From Chloroflexota bacterium (lineage in GTDB: Bacteria > Chloroflexota > Anaerolineae > Promineifilales > Promineifilaceae), in NCBI GenBank assembly GCA_003696605.1, contig RFGV01000288.1:1-44440 (forward strand): 44,440 bases of DNA, written 5' to 3'. The notes beneath the pieces are model-generated. The model did not search any database. It was not told the DNA's origin and saw only the letters and a program-made list of their open reading frames with translations. Position numbers and translations under genes: made by a program. This document shows positions 34,214-42,717 of this stretch, one piece after another (position 1 is the stretch's first letter; every line of letters starts with the position of its first letter).

Positions 34214-34674
34214 GCCACACTCTCCAAAAATTTCACAGCCCTCTCCACACTCTTCTGAGGGCTTACTTTATACTGAACGTCAACAATCTTGCCATCTTCG
34301 TCAATGATAAAATGGCTGCGAATAATGCCCATAAAAGAACGGCCGTACAACTTTCTCTCCCCCCACACCCCATACTTCTCCGCCACCTCATGGGACGGAT
34401 CAGACAACAGCAAATAGGGAAAACCCTGTGCCTCCTTCCACTTTGCCAATGCCTCTGGCAAATCAGGACTAATCCCCAGCACAACACCATTTGCCTGCGT
34501 TACAACAGCATAATTATCCCGAAACCCACACGCCTGCCTTGTACAACCCGGCGTATTCGCTCGTGGATAAAAAAACAACACGACCCGCTTCCCCCGAAAA
34601 TCAGACAACCTGACCAATTCCCCCCCATCCGAAAGCAATTCAAAATCTGGTGCTTGATCACCCTTTTGTAACAT
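34210..34674 (-). CDS. bcp: Peroxiredoxin, Bcp/PrxQ type
   Basis: The start at 34672-34674 is fixed by an AAGGAGG site 6 nt upstream; a longer frame to 34740 lacks one. The 154-residue thiol peroxidase reads GDQAPDFELLSDGGELVRLSDFRGKRVVLFFYPRANTPGCTRQACGFRD, with peroxidatic Cys44 in T-P-G-C and resolving Cys49, the atypical 2-Cys Bcp arrangement. It reduces hydroperoxides in the cytoplasm. The reductase gene starts in its last codons (4-bp overlap), suggesting linked expression. Confidence 0.94.
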   Translation of the reverse strand: MLQKGDQAPDFELLSDGGELVRLSDFRGKRVVLFFYPRANTPGCTRQACGFRDNYAVVTQANGVVLGISPDLPEALAKWKEAQGFPYLLLSDPSHEVAEKYGVWGERKLYGRSFMGIIRSHFIIDEDGKIVDVQYKVSPQKSVERAVKFLESVA

Positions 34675-34782
34675 CAATACCTCCTTGCAATTTCCTGCAA
34701 AAAAATTGTACAATGTTCTTGCATCACTTGTTGTATCCAAATCTTTATAACCATTTTCTAACCGGGTTCGGTACCCCTGTAC

Positions 34783-34788
34783 TATACT
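34783..34788 (+). promoter_or_regulatory. Weak promoter candidate for the surface-protein gene
   Basis: TATACT at 34783-34788 lies in the 236-bp divergent gap. No good -35 is seen at the usual distance. The leader would be about 120 nt, ending in AAAAAGGAGG before the ATG at 34911. Confidence 0.25.
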
Positions 34789-34910
34789 TTATTGCACCAT
34801 TTCTTCATACTATTTACACGAGGAGATTTTTTCTTTTTGACCATCAATTCTGACCACACACAATTGCTCGCTGGCAACCTCAAGTGGTACTAAAAAGGAG
34901 GTTTTATCTC

Positions 34911-35588
34911 ATGCAAAAGTTAACTCGAATGCTTGGTACGTTTTTTGGCTTTATCTTGCTGGCTTCCACCTTGTTATTCATGCACCAAATCGCAATAGCC
35001 GCCCCAAACGCCCCCACAGGTATTAACCAATTCAGCATCGCCCCTGATCCCAAATTGCCTGGCGGGTCTGTTACTGGCACAATGAATATTGATGTAAATC
35101 CTGGTGGTGCATCTTCTACAAGATTTTGTCTTTACAAATCTACCGGATTACTTGGTACACTCCCCACAGATATTACATTAACTTTTGTGTCCGGTTTCAG
35201 TTCAACAGATGTTACATTTACTGGGAGCACACCTGGGACAACTTGTCCCTCTTATTCAGGTTTAGAAGCCAGATTATACAGTGCGAATACCACAAATGGC
35301 GGTGGCTCCATACCAGCAAATAGCACAACTACATTGTTTGGTACATTTAATTACCCAATTAATGCTTCGCAACCAGCGGGACTTTATACATGGCGTTTGA
35401 TTATAGAACATCCAGCCAGCAGTCCAAACGCTCTGGATGACACATTAACTATTTTAGGACCAACGGCCGTTAATCTTCAGGGTATTAGCGGGCAGACAGG
35501 CAATCACTGGGCACTTAGCTTGCCCGTTCTATTCCTGCTCGGCAGCACAACATTCATCCTCATTCGCCGCAAGCGCCGCCTGACCTGA
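34911..35588 (+). CDS. Secreted, C-terminally anchored beta-rich surface protein
   Basis: The ATG at 34911 has an AAGGAGG site 9 nt upstream. The 225-residue product has a signal peptide (1-36, ending IAIAAPNA) and a beta-rich, Thr/Ser/Gly-rich body with few charges (SIAPDPKLPGGSVTGTMNID, TLTFVSGFSSTDVTFTGS). A C-terminal signal GNHWALSLPVLFLLGSTTFI plus RRKRRLT resembles exosortase- or sortase-type sorting tails without a canonical LPXTG or PEP motif. It could be a small surface-layer or pilin-like protein. I do not recognise a family. Confidence 0.75.
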   Translation: MQKLTRMLGTFFGFILLASTLLFMHQIAIAAPNAPTGINQFSIAPDPKLPGGSVTGTMNIDVNPGGASSTRFCLYKSTGLLGTLPTDITLTFVSGFSSTDVTFTGSTPGTTCPSYSGLEARLYSANTTNGGGSIPANSTTTLFGTFNYPINASQPAGLYTWRLIIEHPASSPNALDDTLTILGPTAVNLQGISGQTGNHWALSLPVLFLLGSTTFILIRRKRRLT

Positions 35589-35620
35589 TCTGTCAATAGA
35601 TCTCCCTATCGCAAAGCTTC

Positions 35621-35649
35621 AGCCCCTCGCTTTTGACGAGGGGCTTTTT
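35621..35649 (+). terminator. Terminator of the surface-protein gene
   Basis: AGCCCCTCG (35621-35629) pairs with CGAGGGGCT (35637-35645) around a 7-nt loop, followed by TTTTT. It lies 32 nt after the stop. Confidence 0.92.
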
Positions 35650-35686
35650 GTTTGAGCAATTTGGGAACCTTTTTGTGCTGTCAGGC

Positions 35687-35706
35687 GTCTATTAGGTGTA
35701 ATAGAC
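35687..35706. repeat. 8-bp perfect inverted repeat, possible operator
   Basis: GTCTATTA (35687-35694) and TAATAGAC (35699-35706) are separated by 4 bp. The site lies 32 bp before a TTGACA (35738-35743) in the leader region of the next small membrane-protein gene. No -10 at a normal distance is seen, so its regulatory use is uncertain. Confidence 0.35.
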
Positions 35707-35835
35707 AAATTGTATTAACAGATTTCACGTTAACCGGTTGACAGCCTGAAAGCACTATTTTTTGTATGTTATAAACAGGTGGTCGCTTTCCAGTAGTGTT
35801 GAGGAAATTCGTTTCTTCAGCAGGAGGAGGTCGAA

Positions 35836-36159
35836 ATGCCAACACTATATATGACGATTTGGTCTTTAACTGTCCTGGCAGCACTGGGTATTACCCGGCT
35901 GCGCAACTGGATGCAAATGATTGTGGCAACAATTATCACAATTCTGGTGCTTGTTGTTAGCCAAACAGTTTTCATCCAGCTTTCTTATTCGGTTGGCATC
36001 GATCCCGGCTTTGTGCTCTCCAACCCGGAATTGTATTTGCGGCAAGGTCCTGTGGGCTGGCTGGCGTTACTGGTTATGCCGTGCGGCTGGCTGGGGCCGG
36101 TGTTAGGTGTAGGGCTGGTACAGCATTGGGGCAATAGCGACGAGTTTGTAATGGAGTAA
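35836..36159 (+). CDS. Small membrane protein of unknown function (107 aa)
   Basis: Preceded by AGGAGGAGGT 6 nt before the ATG. The 107 residues have two clear membrane segments (about 5-20 and 28-47) and a third near 76-96 (WLALLVMPCGWLGPVLGVGLV), with the tail QHWGNSDEFVME. I do not recognise the family. It stands alone between two terminators. Confidence 0.65.
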   Translation: MPTLYMTIWSLTVLAALGITRLRNWMQMIVATIITILVLVVSQTVFIQLSYSVGIDPGFVLSNPELYLRQGPVGWLALLVMPCGWLGPVLGVGLVQHWGNSDEFVME

Positions 36160-36232
36160 GTTCTATGATAGCCAGCACCAGTATTTTTTGAATCACATTG
36201 TGTGTATTGGTAGTAAAGGCCACCTTTGGGAG

Positions 36233-36267
36233 CAGGTGTGAAGAAATTGTCTTCGCACCTGTTTTTT
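36233..36267 (+). terminator. Terminator of the small membrane-protein gene
   Basis: CAGGTGTGAAGA (36233-36244) pairs with TCTTCGCACCTG (36250-36261), with one T-G pair, a 5-nt loop and six T after it. Confidence 0.92.
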
Positions 36268-36307
36268 GTTTTTGGGAGAGCAGGGGAAAACAAGAAGCTG
36301 CTGATGA

Positions 36308-36844
36308 TTATGATGGCACATGCATAACAAACCGCAAGAGTAGATGGAAAATACGCTGGAGAATGCTTTTTTGAGGATGAACAGCCAGGCTTTGCTCCAT
36401 GAGTGCGATTGCTTCTAACCAGCGTGCCTGGCGTAACCGCAATAAACTGCACGCTCGTAAAACCTGGCTTTGTCTGAGAGGATCGTTGGTTTGGGCGAAA
36501 AGTTCCGCCGCTTGCTGGTAGTAGTGGGCAGCCTCTTCGGGACGGCGGGTGGCTGCATAGAGGTCACCCAAATTACCAAGAACTTGTGCCTGGCGATTTA
36601 GATCGCCCAACTGGCGGAAAATTTGTTGGGCTTCGTTGAGTGCATGAATGGCTTCTTCGTATTGGCGGCGTAAACGGTGAATGACACCGATGTTGTTGAG
36701 CATTTCGGCCTGGCCGATGTTATTGTTGGCTGTTACGTAAGCGGTAACGGCCGTTTCAAATTTCGCCAATGCAGCATCATACGCCCCTTGTTCAAACAAC
36801 TGCATCCCTTCCTCTTTCAGTATCTCTGGATCCGTCCCATTCAT
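36308..36844 (-). CDS. TPR-repeat protein
   Basis: The 178 residues are almost entirely tetratricopeptide-like: EGMQLFEQGAYDAALAKFETAV, AEMLNNIGVIHRLRRQYEEAIHALNEAQQIF, AQVLGNLGDLYAATRRPEEAAHYYQQAAELF, and RQARWLEAIALMEQSLAVHP. No signal peptide is seen, so it is probably cytoplasmic, with a short hydrophobic tail LLLRFVMHVPS. It lies downstream of the XRE regulator on the same strand but behind a terminator hairpin. It likely acts as a protein-interaction scaffold; the partner is unknown. Confidence 0.82.
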   Translation of the reverse strand: MNGTDPEILKEEGMQLFEQGAYDAALAKFETAVTAYVTANNNIGQAEMLNNIGVIHRLRRQYEEAIHALNEAQQIFRQLGDLNRQAQVLGNLGDLYAATRRPEEAAHYYQQAAELFAQTNDPLRQSQVLRACSLLRLRQARWLEAIALMEQSLAVHPQKSILQRIFHLLLRFVMHVPS

Positions 36845-36862
36845 ACCTTACTCCAAAACAAA

Positions 36863-36886
36863 AATGGCAGCCTCATCTCTGCCATT
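36863..36886 (-). terminator. Terminator of the XRE regulator gene
   Basis: AATGGCAG (36863-36870) pairs with CTGCCATT (36879-36886). On the minus strand the stem continues into TTTGTTTTGG. Confidence 0.7.
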
Positions 36887-36918
36887 CTTGTTCGCCTGCT
36901 TCTTCTGCACCCACCTCT

Positions 36919-37581
36919 CTAAAAAGTAATATCCAGGATACTTTCTGCTACCTGACGCAACTTTTGCACATCCATTTCACTCAACTTTTTGGCTGTTTCC
37001 AAATAAGTAACATTGGTGGGGTTGCAAAGAAACGCCTGCATTTCTGGTGGCAATGAAGCAAAAATCTTTCGTAACCGCTGTTCTGCCTCATGGCGCCCAA
37101 GCGGGCCATGCTGGTCATCCACAAAATAACTCACAGGTATTTCCAAAAAGGCACAAATTTTTTCCAGATGCAAATACGGAATTGGCTTCAGGCCAGCCTC
37201 GTACTCATTAATGAGCGACTCCGCCACCCCCAGTTCGGCCGCCACGTCAGCAACAGAACGGCGTGCCTGTAATCGTAATTGCCGCAGTAACACACCAATG
37301 ACCCGATGTCGGAGAGTGACAAAATTGGTGTAATCCACTTTTTGTTCTTCTTCCAGCTTTTCCGTACCCCAAAAGTACCCCATTGGCACTTTGAAAAACA
37401 AGGCCAGTGCTTCAATTTCGGGCAGAGATACCGGATATTCACCTGTTTCAATTTTTTGGTATGTTTCTGGTGTAATCCCCAACACTTGGGCCGACTCAGA
37501 GACATCACGACGAGCATATTCTCGGGCTTGTCGGATTAATGCGCCTAATTTTTGGGCTCTCTCGGTATTTATCTGGTTCAT
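36919..37581 (-). CDS. XRE-family regulator with two HTH domains
   Basis: The 220 residues hold two Cro/C1-type HTH units. The first (about 10-65) reads LIRQAREYARRDVSESAQVLGITPETYQKIETGEYPVSLPEIEALALFFKV, and the second (about 97-150) reads LLRQLRLQARRSVADVAAELGVAESLINEYEAGLKPIPYLHLEKICAFLEI. A helical C-terminal region of about 60 residues follows. Such a tandem-HTH protein probably binds extended or paired operators. A perfect inverted repeat 63-77 bp upstream of its start suggests autoregulation. Its targets are unknown. Confidence 0.88.
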   Translation of the reverse strand: MNQINTERAQKLGALIRQAREYARRDVSESAQVLGITPETYQKIETGEYPVSLPEIEALALFFKVPMGYFWGTEKLEEEQKVDYTNFVTLRHRVIGVLLRQLRLQARRSVADVAAELGVAESLINEYEAGLKPIPYLHLEKICAFLEIPVSYFVDDQHGPLGRHEAEQRLRKIFASLPPEMQAFLCNPTNVTYLETAKKLSEMDVQKLRQVAESILDITF

Positions 37582-37643
37582 AGCATATGGCCTTGTGGAT
37601 TTCTGGTGCTGGCACTCCCATTACAAATACGTTTGCTAACATT

Positions 37644-37658
37644 ATGCCAAGTTGGCAT
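37644..37658. promoter_or_regulatory. Candidate operator of the XRE regulator
   Basis: ATGCCAA-G-TTGGCAT is a perfect 7-bp inverted repeat in the divergent gap between the XRE gene and the receiver-protein gene. It overlaps candidate promoter hexamers of the minus strand (TTGGCA and CATAAT). Its size suits a Cro/C1-type dimer. Confidence 0.55.
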
Positions 37659-37788
37659 TGATATTAGCACAAGAAAAGGTGATTCACAAGAAGGAATTTG
37701 GCAGTGCCTGAATTGTTTCAAAATTGCTGTTGCCATCTAACCACTTTGGCTTACAATTAGCGTATCGTATCGTGATCCCCGTATTGTT

Positions 37789-38739
37789 ATGATTTTTGCT
37801 GTTTCCCAAATGCTAGGTGATGAGCTGTTGTCTATGAGTTCTGTTCTGGAAGCAATCCAAAAAGAAGTGAACCGGTTGCGTCAGATTCGCCTGCTGATTG
37901 TGGAAGATGATGTGGGCACGCGGCTGTTGCTGGAAAAACAGTTGGGTGAGTTGTACACAGTGGTATCGGCGGAAAACGGCCGTTTTGCCCTCACTATCGC
38001 CCGTGAGAACCCTCCCCATCTTATTTTAATAGACAGCACCTTGCCCGACATAGACTCCTTTGAACTCTTGCAAGCGCTTCGCCATGACATCTCAACTATC
38101 CATACACCCATCTTATTCCTGGGCGCATCTGAAGAAAGCCGTCGCCAAAAAATGAAAGCCCTGGAACTGGGCGCTGACGATTTCATCCCCAAACCATTCG
38201 ATATTGATGAAATTCGATACCGAATTCGGAATTTACTCCCACAAATGCAACATGCAACAGACCTGATTACCGGCCTGCCTACCTGGCTGGATATTGAGAG
38301 TGTGTTACAGGCCTGTCTGAAGACACAGGGATGGCACTTGATTTTATTCACAGTAGCACATTTGGCCGAGTATCAGGATTGTTACGGGTTTATTGCCGGA
38401 AATAATATGCGGCGAACAACGGCCGATTTTTTACGCAAATTGCTGGAAACTCAGGGCACATCTCAAGATTTTTTAGGATATGTGCCAGACAAATACTTCT
38501 TTTTTATCACCTATACAGACCCTCACATTATTGGGCGTCAGGCACAGGCAGAATTCAAACGTGCCCAACACAGTTTTTATGAATTGGCAGATATCGCCCT
38601 GGGTGGCATCCGTTTGCCAGATGGCTCTCTAGCCCCATTAGCCACTTTGGCTTATACAGTTGTCTCCGCCGATTTGCAACAGTTCGACGATGTAATTGCA
38701 GTGGTGAAAACGGCCGTTTCCCACCACCAATCCCCCTAA
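37789..38739 (+). CDS. Response-regulator receiver with degenerate GGDEF-like domain
   Basis: The 316-residue frame starts at ATG 37789; ATG 37834 (MSSVLEAIQ) is also possible, behind AGGTGATGAG. A short coiled segment is followed by a receiver domain (about 33-150) with acidic residues E39-D40-D41, phospho-acceptor Asp82 (LILIDSTLP) and Lys135 (IPKPF); the usual Thr/Ser is Gly (FLGAS). The second domain opens like GGDEF proteins (DLITGLPTWLDIESVL), but the GGDEF signature is replaced by GYVPDKYFFF, so it should not make c-di-GMP. It is divergent from the XRE gene. The output is unknown. Confidence 0.82.
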   Translation: MIFAVSQMLGDELLSMSSVLEAIQKEVNRLRQIRLLIVEDDVGTRLLLEKQLGELYTVVSAENGRFALTIARENPPHLILIDSTLPDIDSFELLQALRHDISTIHTPILFLGASEESRRQKMKALELGADDFIPKPFDIDEIRYRIRNLLPQMQHATDLITGLPTWLDIESVLQACLKTQGWHLILFTVAHLAEYQDCYGFIAGNNMRRTTADFLRKLLETQGTSQDFLGYVPDKYFFFITYTDPHIIGRQAQAEFKRAQHSFYELADIALGGIRLPDGSLAPLATLAYTVVSADLQQFDDVIAVVKTAVSHHQSP

Positions 38740-38740
38740 A

Positions 38741-38776
38741 CAAAAAGGGAGCGACCATTCAGCCACTCCCCTTTCC
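38741..38776. terminator. Shared hairpin between convergent genes
   Basis: AAAGGGAG (around 38745) pairs with CTCCCCTTT (ending near 38775) with one bulged base. A-runs and T-runs flank it on both sides, so it can work in both directions between the receiver-protein gene and clpC. Confidence 0.55.
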
Positions 38777-38803
38777 AAAACACACATGCCCTAAATCAGC
38801 CAA

Positions 38804-41281
38804 TCACATCGCATCGGCCGTTTCCTCACGATGCACCTCATCCACCTGCACCGGTTCCAGCCGGGCAAACGTCAGGTGGTCATCCGCCACATCAATCAAA
38901 ATACGATCCCCATGCTGGAACTCACCTTGCAACAATTGGATAGACAACGGACTTTCCACATATCGCTGAATGGCTCGCTTAAGCGGACGCGCACCAAAAT
39001 CCTTATCATACCCTTGTTTAGCCAGCCACTTTTGTGCAGCTTCCGTTAACTCAATCGAAAGCTGCCCATGCTCTGCCAGCCGTTTCTGCACTTCCTTCAC
39101 CTGCAACTTCACAATTTCCACCACATCTTCTTCAGTCAGCGGCTCAAAGATAATAATCTCGTCAATACGGTTAATAAACTCTGGCCGGAAAGTACGCTTC
39201 AACGCTTCCTCAATACGCTTGTGATCTTCGCGCTCATCTTCAGTACGTGCCCCTGCAAAGCCCAATGCCCCAGACTTGCGCACAAAAGATGTACCCACAT
39301 TACTGGTCATAACAACCACCGTATTCCGGAAGTTTACCGTGCGCCCTTGTCCGTCAGTCAAACGGCCGTCATCCAGCAATTGCAACAAAGCATTCCACAC
39401 ATCCGGATGCGCCTTCTCAATCTCATCAAACAGCACCACCGAATACGGCCGTCGTCGCACCGCCTCCGTTAACTGCCCCCCCTGCTCATACCCAATATAC
39501 CCTGGCGGCGCACCAAACAGCCGACTCACCGTATGCTGCTCCCGATACTCACTCATATCCACCCGAATCAAAGCATCCTCATCCCCAAACAAAAACTCCG
39601 CCAACGCCTTCGCCAACTCCGTCTTACCCACACCCGAACTTCCCAGAAAAACAAACGAACCAATCGGCCGTCTTGGATCACGCAAACCAGCCCGACTCCG
39701 GCGAATCGCATCCGCCAGCGCCGCAATCGCCCGATCCTGCCCTACAATTCGCTCATGAAGACGCTCTTCCATATGCAGCAGCTTTTCCGCTTCCGTCTCC
39801 ATCATTTGCGTCACCGGGATACCCGTCCAGGAAGCCACAACCTCAGCAATATCCTCGGCATCCACCACCTCATCCAGCATATTTTCCTGCTTCCATCTCT
39901 CCCGCTTATCCAAAAACTCCGTTTCCAACCGCAACCTTTCCGCCCGCTTCACCGCAGCCCGTTCATAATCCCGTACCGTATGCGCCTCCTCTTCCTCCAA
40001 AGCCAACTGATCCAATTGCATCTTCAACTCTTTCAGATCCGGAGGCAATGTATGCAACGCCACACGCAACTTGGCCGCTGCCTCATCCATCAAATCTATA
40101 GCCTTATCCGGCAAATGGCGGTCGGTTACATACCTGTCAGACAATCGTGCCGCAGCTACCAATGCATCATCCGAAAACTTAACCTGATGATGCGCCTCAT
40201 ACCGATCGCGCAAACCGCGCAACATCTCAATCGTCTCTTCCACAGACGGCTCATCTACAAATACCGGCGCAAACCGGCGCTCCAGCGCACTATCTCGCTC
40301 AATATATTGACGATATTCATCCAAAGTAGTCGCCCCAACACACTGCAACTCACCACGAGCCAGTGCCGGCTTCAGCATATTGCTGGCATCCATAGCTCCC
40401 TGGGCAGCACCAGCACCAACCACTGTATGCAACTCATCAATAAACAGGATAATCTCCCCTTGTGCCCGCTGAATTTCTTCCATAGCTGCCTTCAGCCGTT
40501 CTTCAAACTCTCCCCGAAAACGGCTGCCGGCGATCATCGCCCCTAAATCCAAAGAGACAACACGTTTGTTCAGCAGGTTTTCCGGTACATCACTGGCTAT
40601 AATTTTTTGTGCCAACCCTTCGACAATGGCTGTTTTACCAACACCTGCTTCACCAATGAGAACCGGATTGTTCTTGGTGCGGCGGCTAAGCACCTGAATA
40701 ACTCGCAGGATTTCTTTATCCCGTCCAATAACTGGGTCCAGGCGACCTTCACGTGCCAATTGGGTTAAATCCCGGCTATATTTTTCCAGTGTGCGATATC
40801 GGCTTTCTGCCTGACGGTCTGTCACGCGCTGCCCTCCTCGCATTGTTCTGATGCCTTCCAATACGCGTTCTCGTGTCACGCCAAATTCTTGCAAGATGCG
40901 TGCAGTGGGCGTGTTGCGTTCGCTGAGCATGGCCAGGAAGATATGTTCTGTAGAGATGAATTCGTCTTTAAGCCGGTTGGCTTCTCCCTGGGCTAGTTCC
41001 AGTATGGTGCGAATTCGGGGTGTGTAGAATATCTGGCCAATGCCTTGGCCATAGACGGCAACTTTGTGCCCCCGCCGTAATTCTTCGTCTAGTCGGGCAC
41101 GCATAGCGGCTGTGTCGATCCCCAGGTCGTCAAGGATTTGAGGAACTGTGCCGTCAGTTTGTTCCAGTAATGCCAGGAAAAGGTGTTCGGTATCTACCTG
41201 GTTGTGTCCATAACGCTGCACGATTTCGTAAGCTCGTGCGGCGGCGTCTTGTGCTCGCTCTGTAAATCGGTCAAATCGCAT
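38804..41281 (-). CDS. clpC: Clp ATPase, ClpC type
   Basis: The 825 residues contain the double Clp-N domain (1-140), AAA-1 with Walker A GEAGVGKT (210-217) and the Walker B region [14 protein letters not shown], a short middle domain of about 50 residues with the UVR-like [17 protein letters not shown]-2 with GSSGVGKT and [20 protein letters not shown], and the ClpP-contact loop GALGFAG. The short middle domain and the LGF loop favour ClpC over ClpB. It unfolds proteins for ClpP. No CIRCE element is seen upstream. The C-terminal tail [11 protein letters not shown] is acidic. Confidence 0.93.
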   Translation of the reverse strand: MRFDRFTERAQDAAARAYEIVQRYGHNQVDTEHLFLALLEQTDGTVPQILDDLGIDTAAMRARLDEELRRGHKVAVYGQGIGQIFYTPRIRTILELAQGEANRLKDEFISTEHIFLAMLSERNTPTARILQEFGVTRERVLEGIRTMRGGQRVTDRQAESRYRTLEKYSRDLTQLAREGRLDPVIGRDKEILRVIQVLSRRTKNNPVLIGEAGVGKTAIVEGLAQKIIASDVPENLLNKRVVSLDLGAMIAGSRFRGEFEERLKAAMEEIQRAQGEIILFIDELHTVVGAGAAQGAMDASNMLKPALARGELQCVGATTLDEYRQYIERDSALERRFAPVFVDEPSVEETIEMLRGLRDRYEAHHQVKFSDDALVAAARLSDRYVTDRHLPDKAIDLMDEAAAKLRVALHTLPPDLKELKMQLDQLALEEEEAHTVRDYERAAVKRAERLRLETEFLDKRERWKQENMLDEVVDAEDIAEVVASWTGIPVTQMMETEAEKLLHMEERLHERIVGQDRAIAALADAIRRSRAGLRDPRRPIGSFVFLGSSGVGKTELAKALAEFLFGDEDALIRVDMSEYREQHTVSRLFGAPPGYIGYEQGGQLTEAVRRRPYSVVLFDEIEKAHPDVWNALLQLLDDGRLTDGQGRTVNFRNTVVVMTSNVGTSFVRKSGALGFAGARTEDEREDHKRIEEALKRTFRPEFINRIDEIIIFEPLTEEDVVEIVKLQVKEVQKRLAEHGQLSIELTEAAQKWLAKQGYDKDFGARPLKRAIQRYVESPLSIQLLQGEFQHGDRILIDVADDHLTFARLEPVQVDEVHREETADAM

Positions 41282-41364
41282 AGGTTTTTCCTTTCAATTG
41301 TGTTTCTTTGATTTTTGGTTGTTGCGTAGTTGAGTTGCTATGATTTTGACATTTTGTTTGAATG

Positions 41365-41399
41365 AGTATATCTGATAAAAGTTGGATTCTTATAAGAAT
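41365..41399 (-). promoter_or_regulatory. clpC upstream region: TATACT and 14-bp palindrome
   Basis: On the minus strand TATACT (plus 41365-41370) lies about 84 nt before clpC. Just upstream is the perfect palindrome ATTCTTATAAGAAT (41386-41399). The stretch ATCAGATATACTC is identical to one over the ccm-operon promoter (15186-15198). No good -35 is visible. Confidence 0.4.
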
Positions 41400-41408
41400 T
41401 GGTAATTG

Positions 41409-41831
41409 TTATAAAACTCGGATGCCTTCGGCATCGTATCCGTCGCCCCAGGCAAGTATTTTGTGGGGGGTGATTTCGATGAGTTGCCAACTGGCGGTGT
41501 CGTCGTACCGAAAGTCCCATTCGTATTTGTGGTAGAAGTAGTCGGCGAGGGTGTCGATGGTGTTGCGGGGGGCGACGTGGGCTTCGCCTTCAATGATGAT
41601 GACGTTGGCGGTGTCGGGTAAGGCCAGGGCGACGCGTTGGTTGTGGTACATGTTGGTGTATTTTTGGGTTTCGCGGCCGGTGGCGATGTAGATTTTGCCG
41701 TCTAGCCAGATGAACCAGACGGGCACGAGGTGTGGACGGCCGTCGTAGCGAACGGTGGCTATCCAGATGGTCATTTCTCTGCCCAAACGGGCCTCGATGG
41801 CTCGCCAGCGAGCCGGGTTACGTCGTTTCAC
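41409..41831 (-). CDS. Pyridoxamine 5'-phosphate oxidase-like flavin-binding protein
   Basis: The 140-residue split-barrel protein reads MTIWIATVRYDGRPHLVPVWFIWLDGKIYIATGRETQKYTNMYHNQRVALAL and later VIIIEGEAHV. This is the PNPOx-like/F420- or FMN-binding pattern, with W-F in the barrel and a basic R-E-T-Q-K loop for the phosphate. Whether it uses FMN, F420 or haem cannot be told. It overlaps the end of murI by 14 bp, so the two are translationally coupled. Confidence 0.85.
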   Translation of the reverse strand: MKRRNPARWRAIEARLGREMTIWIATVRYDGRPHLVPVWFIWLDGKIYIATGRETQKYTNMYHNQRVALALPDTANVIIIEGEAHVAPRNTIDTLADYFYHKYEWDFRYDDTASWQLIEITPHKILAWGDGYDAEGIRVL

Positions 41832-42717
41832 GAGGTAAATTATACTGCAAGCGGGTTTTCTGGTCAGGGTGAAGTCGGCCGTTTTTCCAGTGAATGGTGC
41901 CGGTTTTTATGGGAATGTTCAGTAATTGTCTGGCCAGTTTATGGAATTTGTGTTCGTTTCCGCTGGTTAATAGATGGATTTGGCCTTGTTCTTGTCGGCT
42001 GGTTAGTGCCTGATGTTGTTGTAATACGCGGCCTGTTTGCCGGGCAACGGCTGGGGCGGGATCAATGATGGCAACGGCCGTTCCTACAATACGCTCGATT
42101 ACCGGCAATGCAAACGGATAGTGTGTACACCCCAACACAATTGTATCAACGCCAGCCGTCAGCATCGGCATCAAAAAACTTCGCAGCAATGCTTCTGTTT
42201 CTGGTGTATCAATCGCTCCTGCTTCTATTTGCTCCACCAATCCGACACATGGATTTTCGAACAAGACAACATCACGGGCATACCGTTCCATCAACGTTGC
42301 ATACCGCTGACTGACAAACGTACCGGCCGTTGCTAACACCCCCACCTTGCCACTACGTGTCTGGTGTGCTGCCGGTTTTACAGCTGGCTCCATTCCCACA
42401 AATGGCACTTGGGGAAATGTCTCTCGCAGCCAGGTGAGTGCGGCTGCCGAAGCTGTGTTGCAGGCAACCACCACCAATTTAACCCCTATTGTAAGCAGAA
42501 AACGGGTAATTTCCCCTGTGAATGCCCTTACTTCTGCCGCAGGTCTGTGGCCATAGGGAACATGTGCCTGATCGGCAACATATATCAGGTTTTCATGAGG
42601 AAGTTGCTGGTGAATGTGGCGCAAAACCGACAACCCGCCTACACCTGAATCCAGAATGCCTATTGGTAAATCGGGTTGTAAACGGCCGTCCCGCCCGACA
42701 CTATCAGACATGTCCAT
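41818..42717 (-). CDS. murI: Glutamate racemase
   Basis: Beginning at ATG 42717 (MDMSDSVGRDG; ATG 42711 is also possible) the product has 299 residues. Motifs are those of MurI: PIGILDSGVGGLSVLRHI (18-35) with Asp23, YVADQAHVPYG, VVVACNTASA with catalytic Cys86, and VLGCTHYPFALP with the second catalytic Cys. It supplies D-glutamate for peptidoglycan. The last 30 residues (TGTIHWKNGRLHPDQKTRLQYNL) extend beyond the core. Its start overlaps the previous gene by 14 bp and its end overlaps the next, giving a tightly packed operon. Confidence 0.94.
   Translation of the reverse strand: MDMSDSVGRDGRLQPDLPIGILDSGVGGLSVLRHIHQQLPHENLIYVADQAHVPYGHRPAAEVRAFTGEITRFLLTIGVKLVVVACNTASAAALTWLRETFPQVPFVGMEPAVKPAAHQTRSGKVGVLATAGTFVSQRYATLMERYARDVVLFENPCVGLVEQIEAGAIDTPETEALLRSFLMPMLTAGVDTIVLGCTHYPFALPVIERIVGTAVAIIDPAPAVARQTGRVLQQHQALTSRQEQGQIHLLTSGNEHKFHKLARQLLNIPIKTGTIHWKNGRLHPDQKTRLQYNLPRETT

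Noticed and set aside
39533-40546. A 337-codon open frame on the plus strand opposite clpC
   Set aside because: It lies fully antisense to conserved Clp domains, its translation is rich in Arg, His, Gln and Leu with no domain, and it has no ribosome site.
41282-41408. CIRCE/HrcA operator before clpC
   Set aside because: No TTAGCACTC-N9-GAGTGCTAA-like repeat is present.
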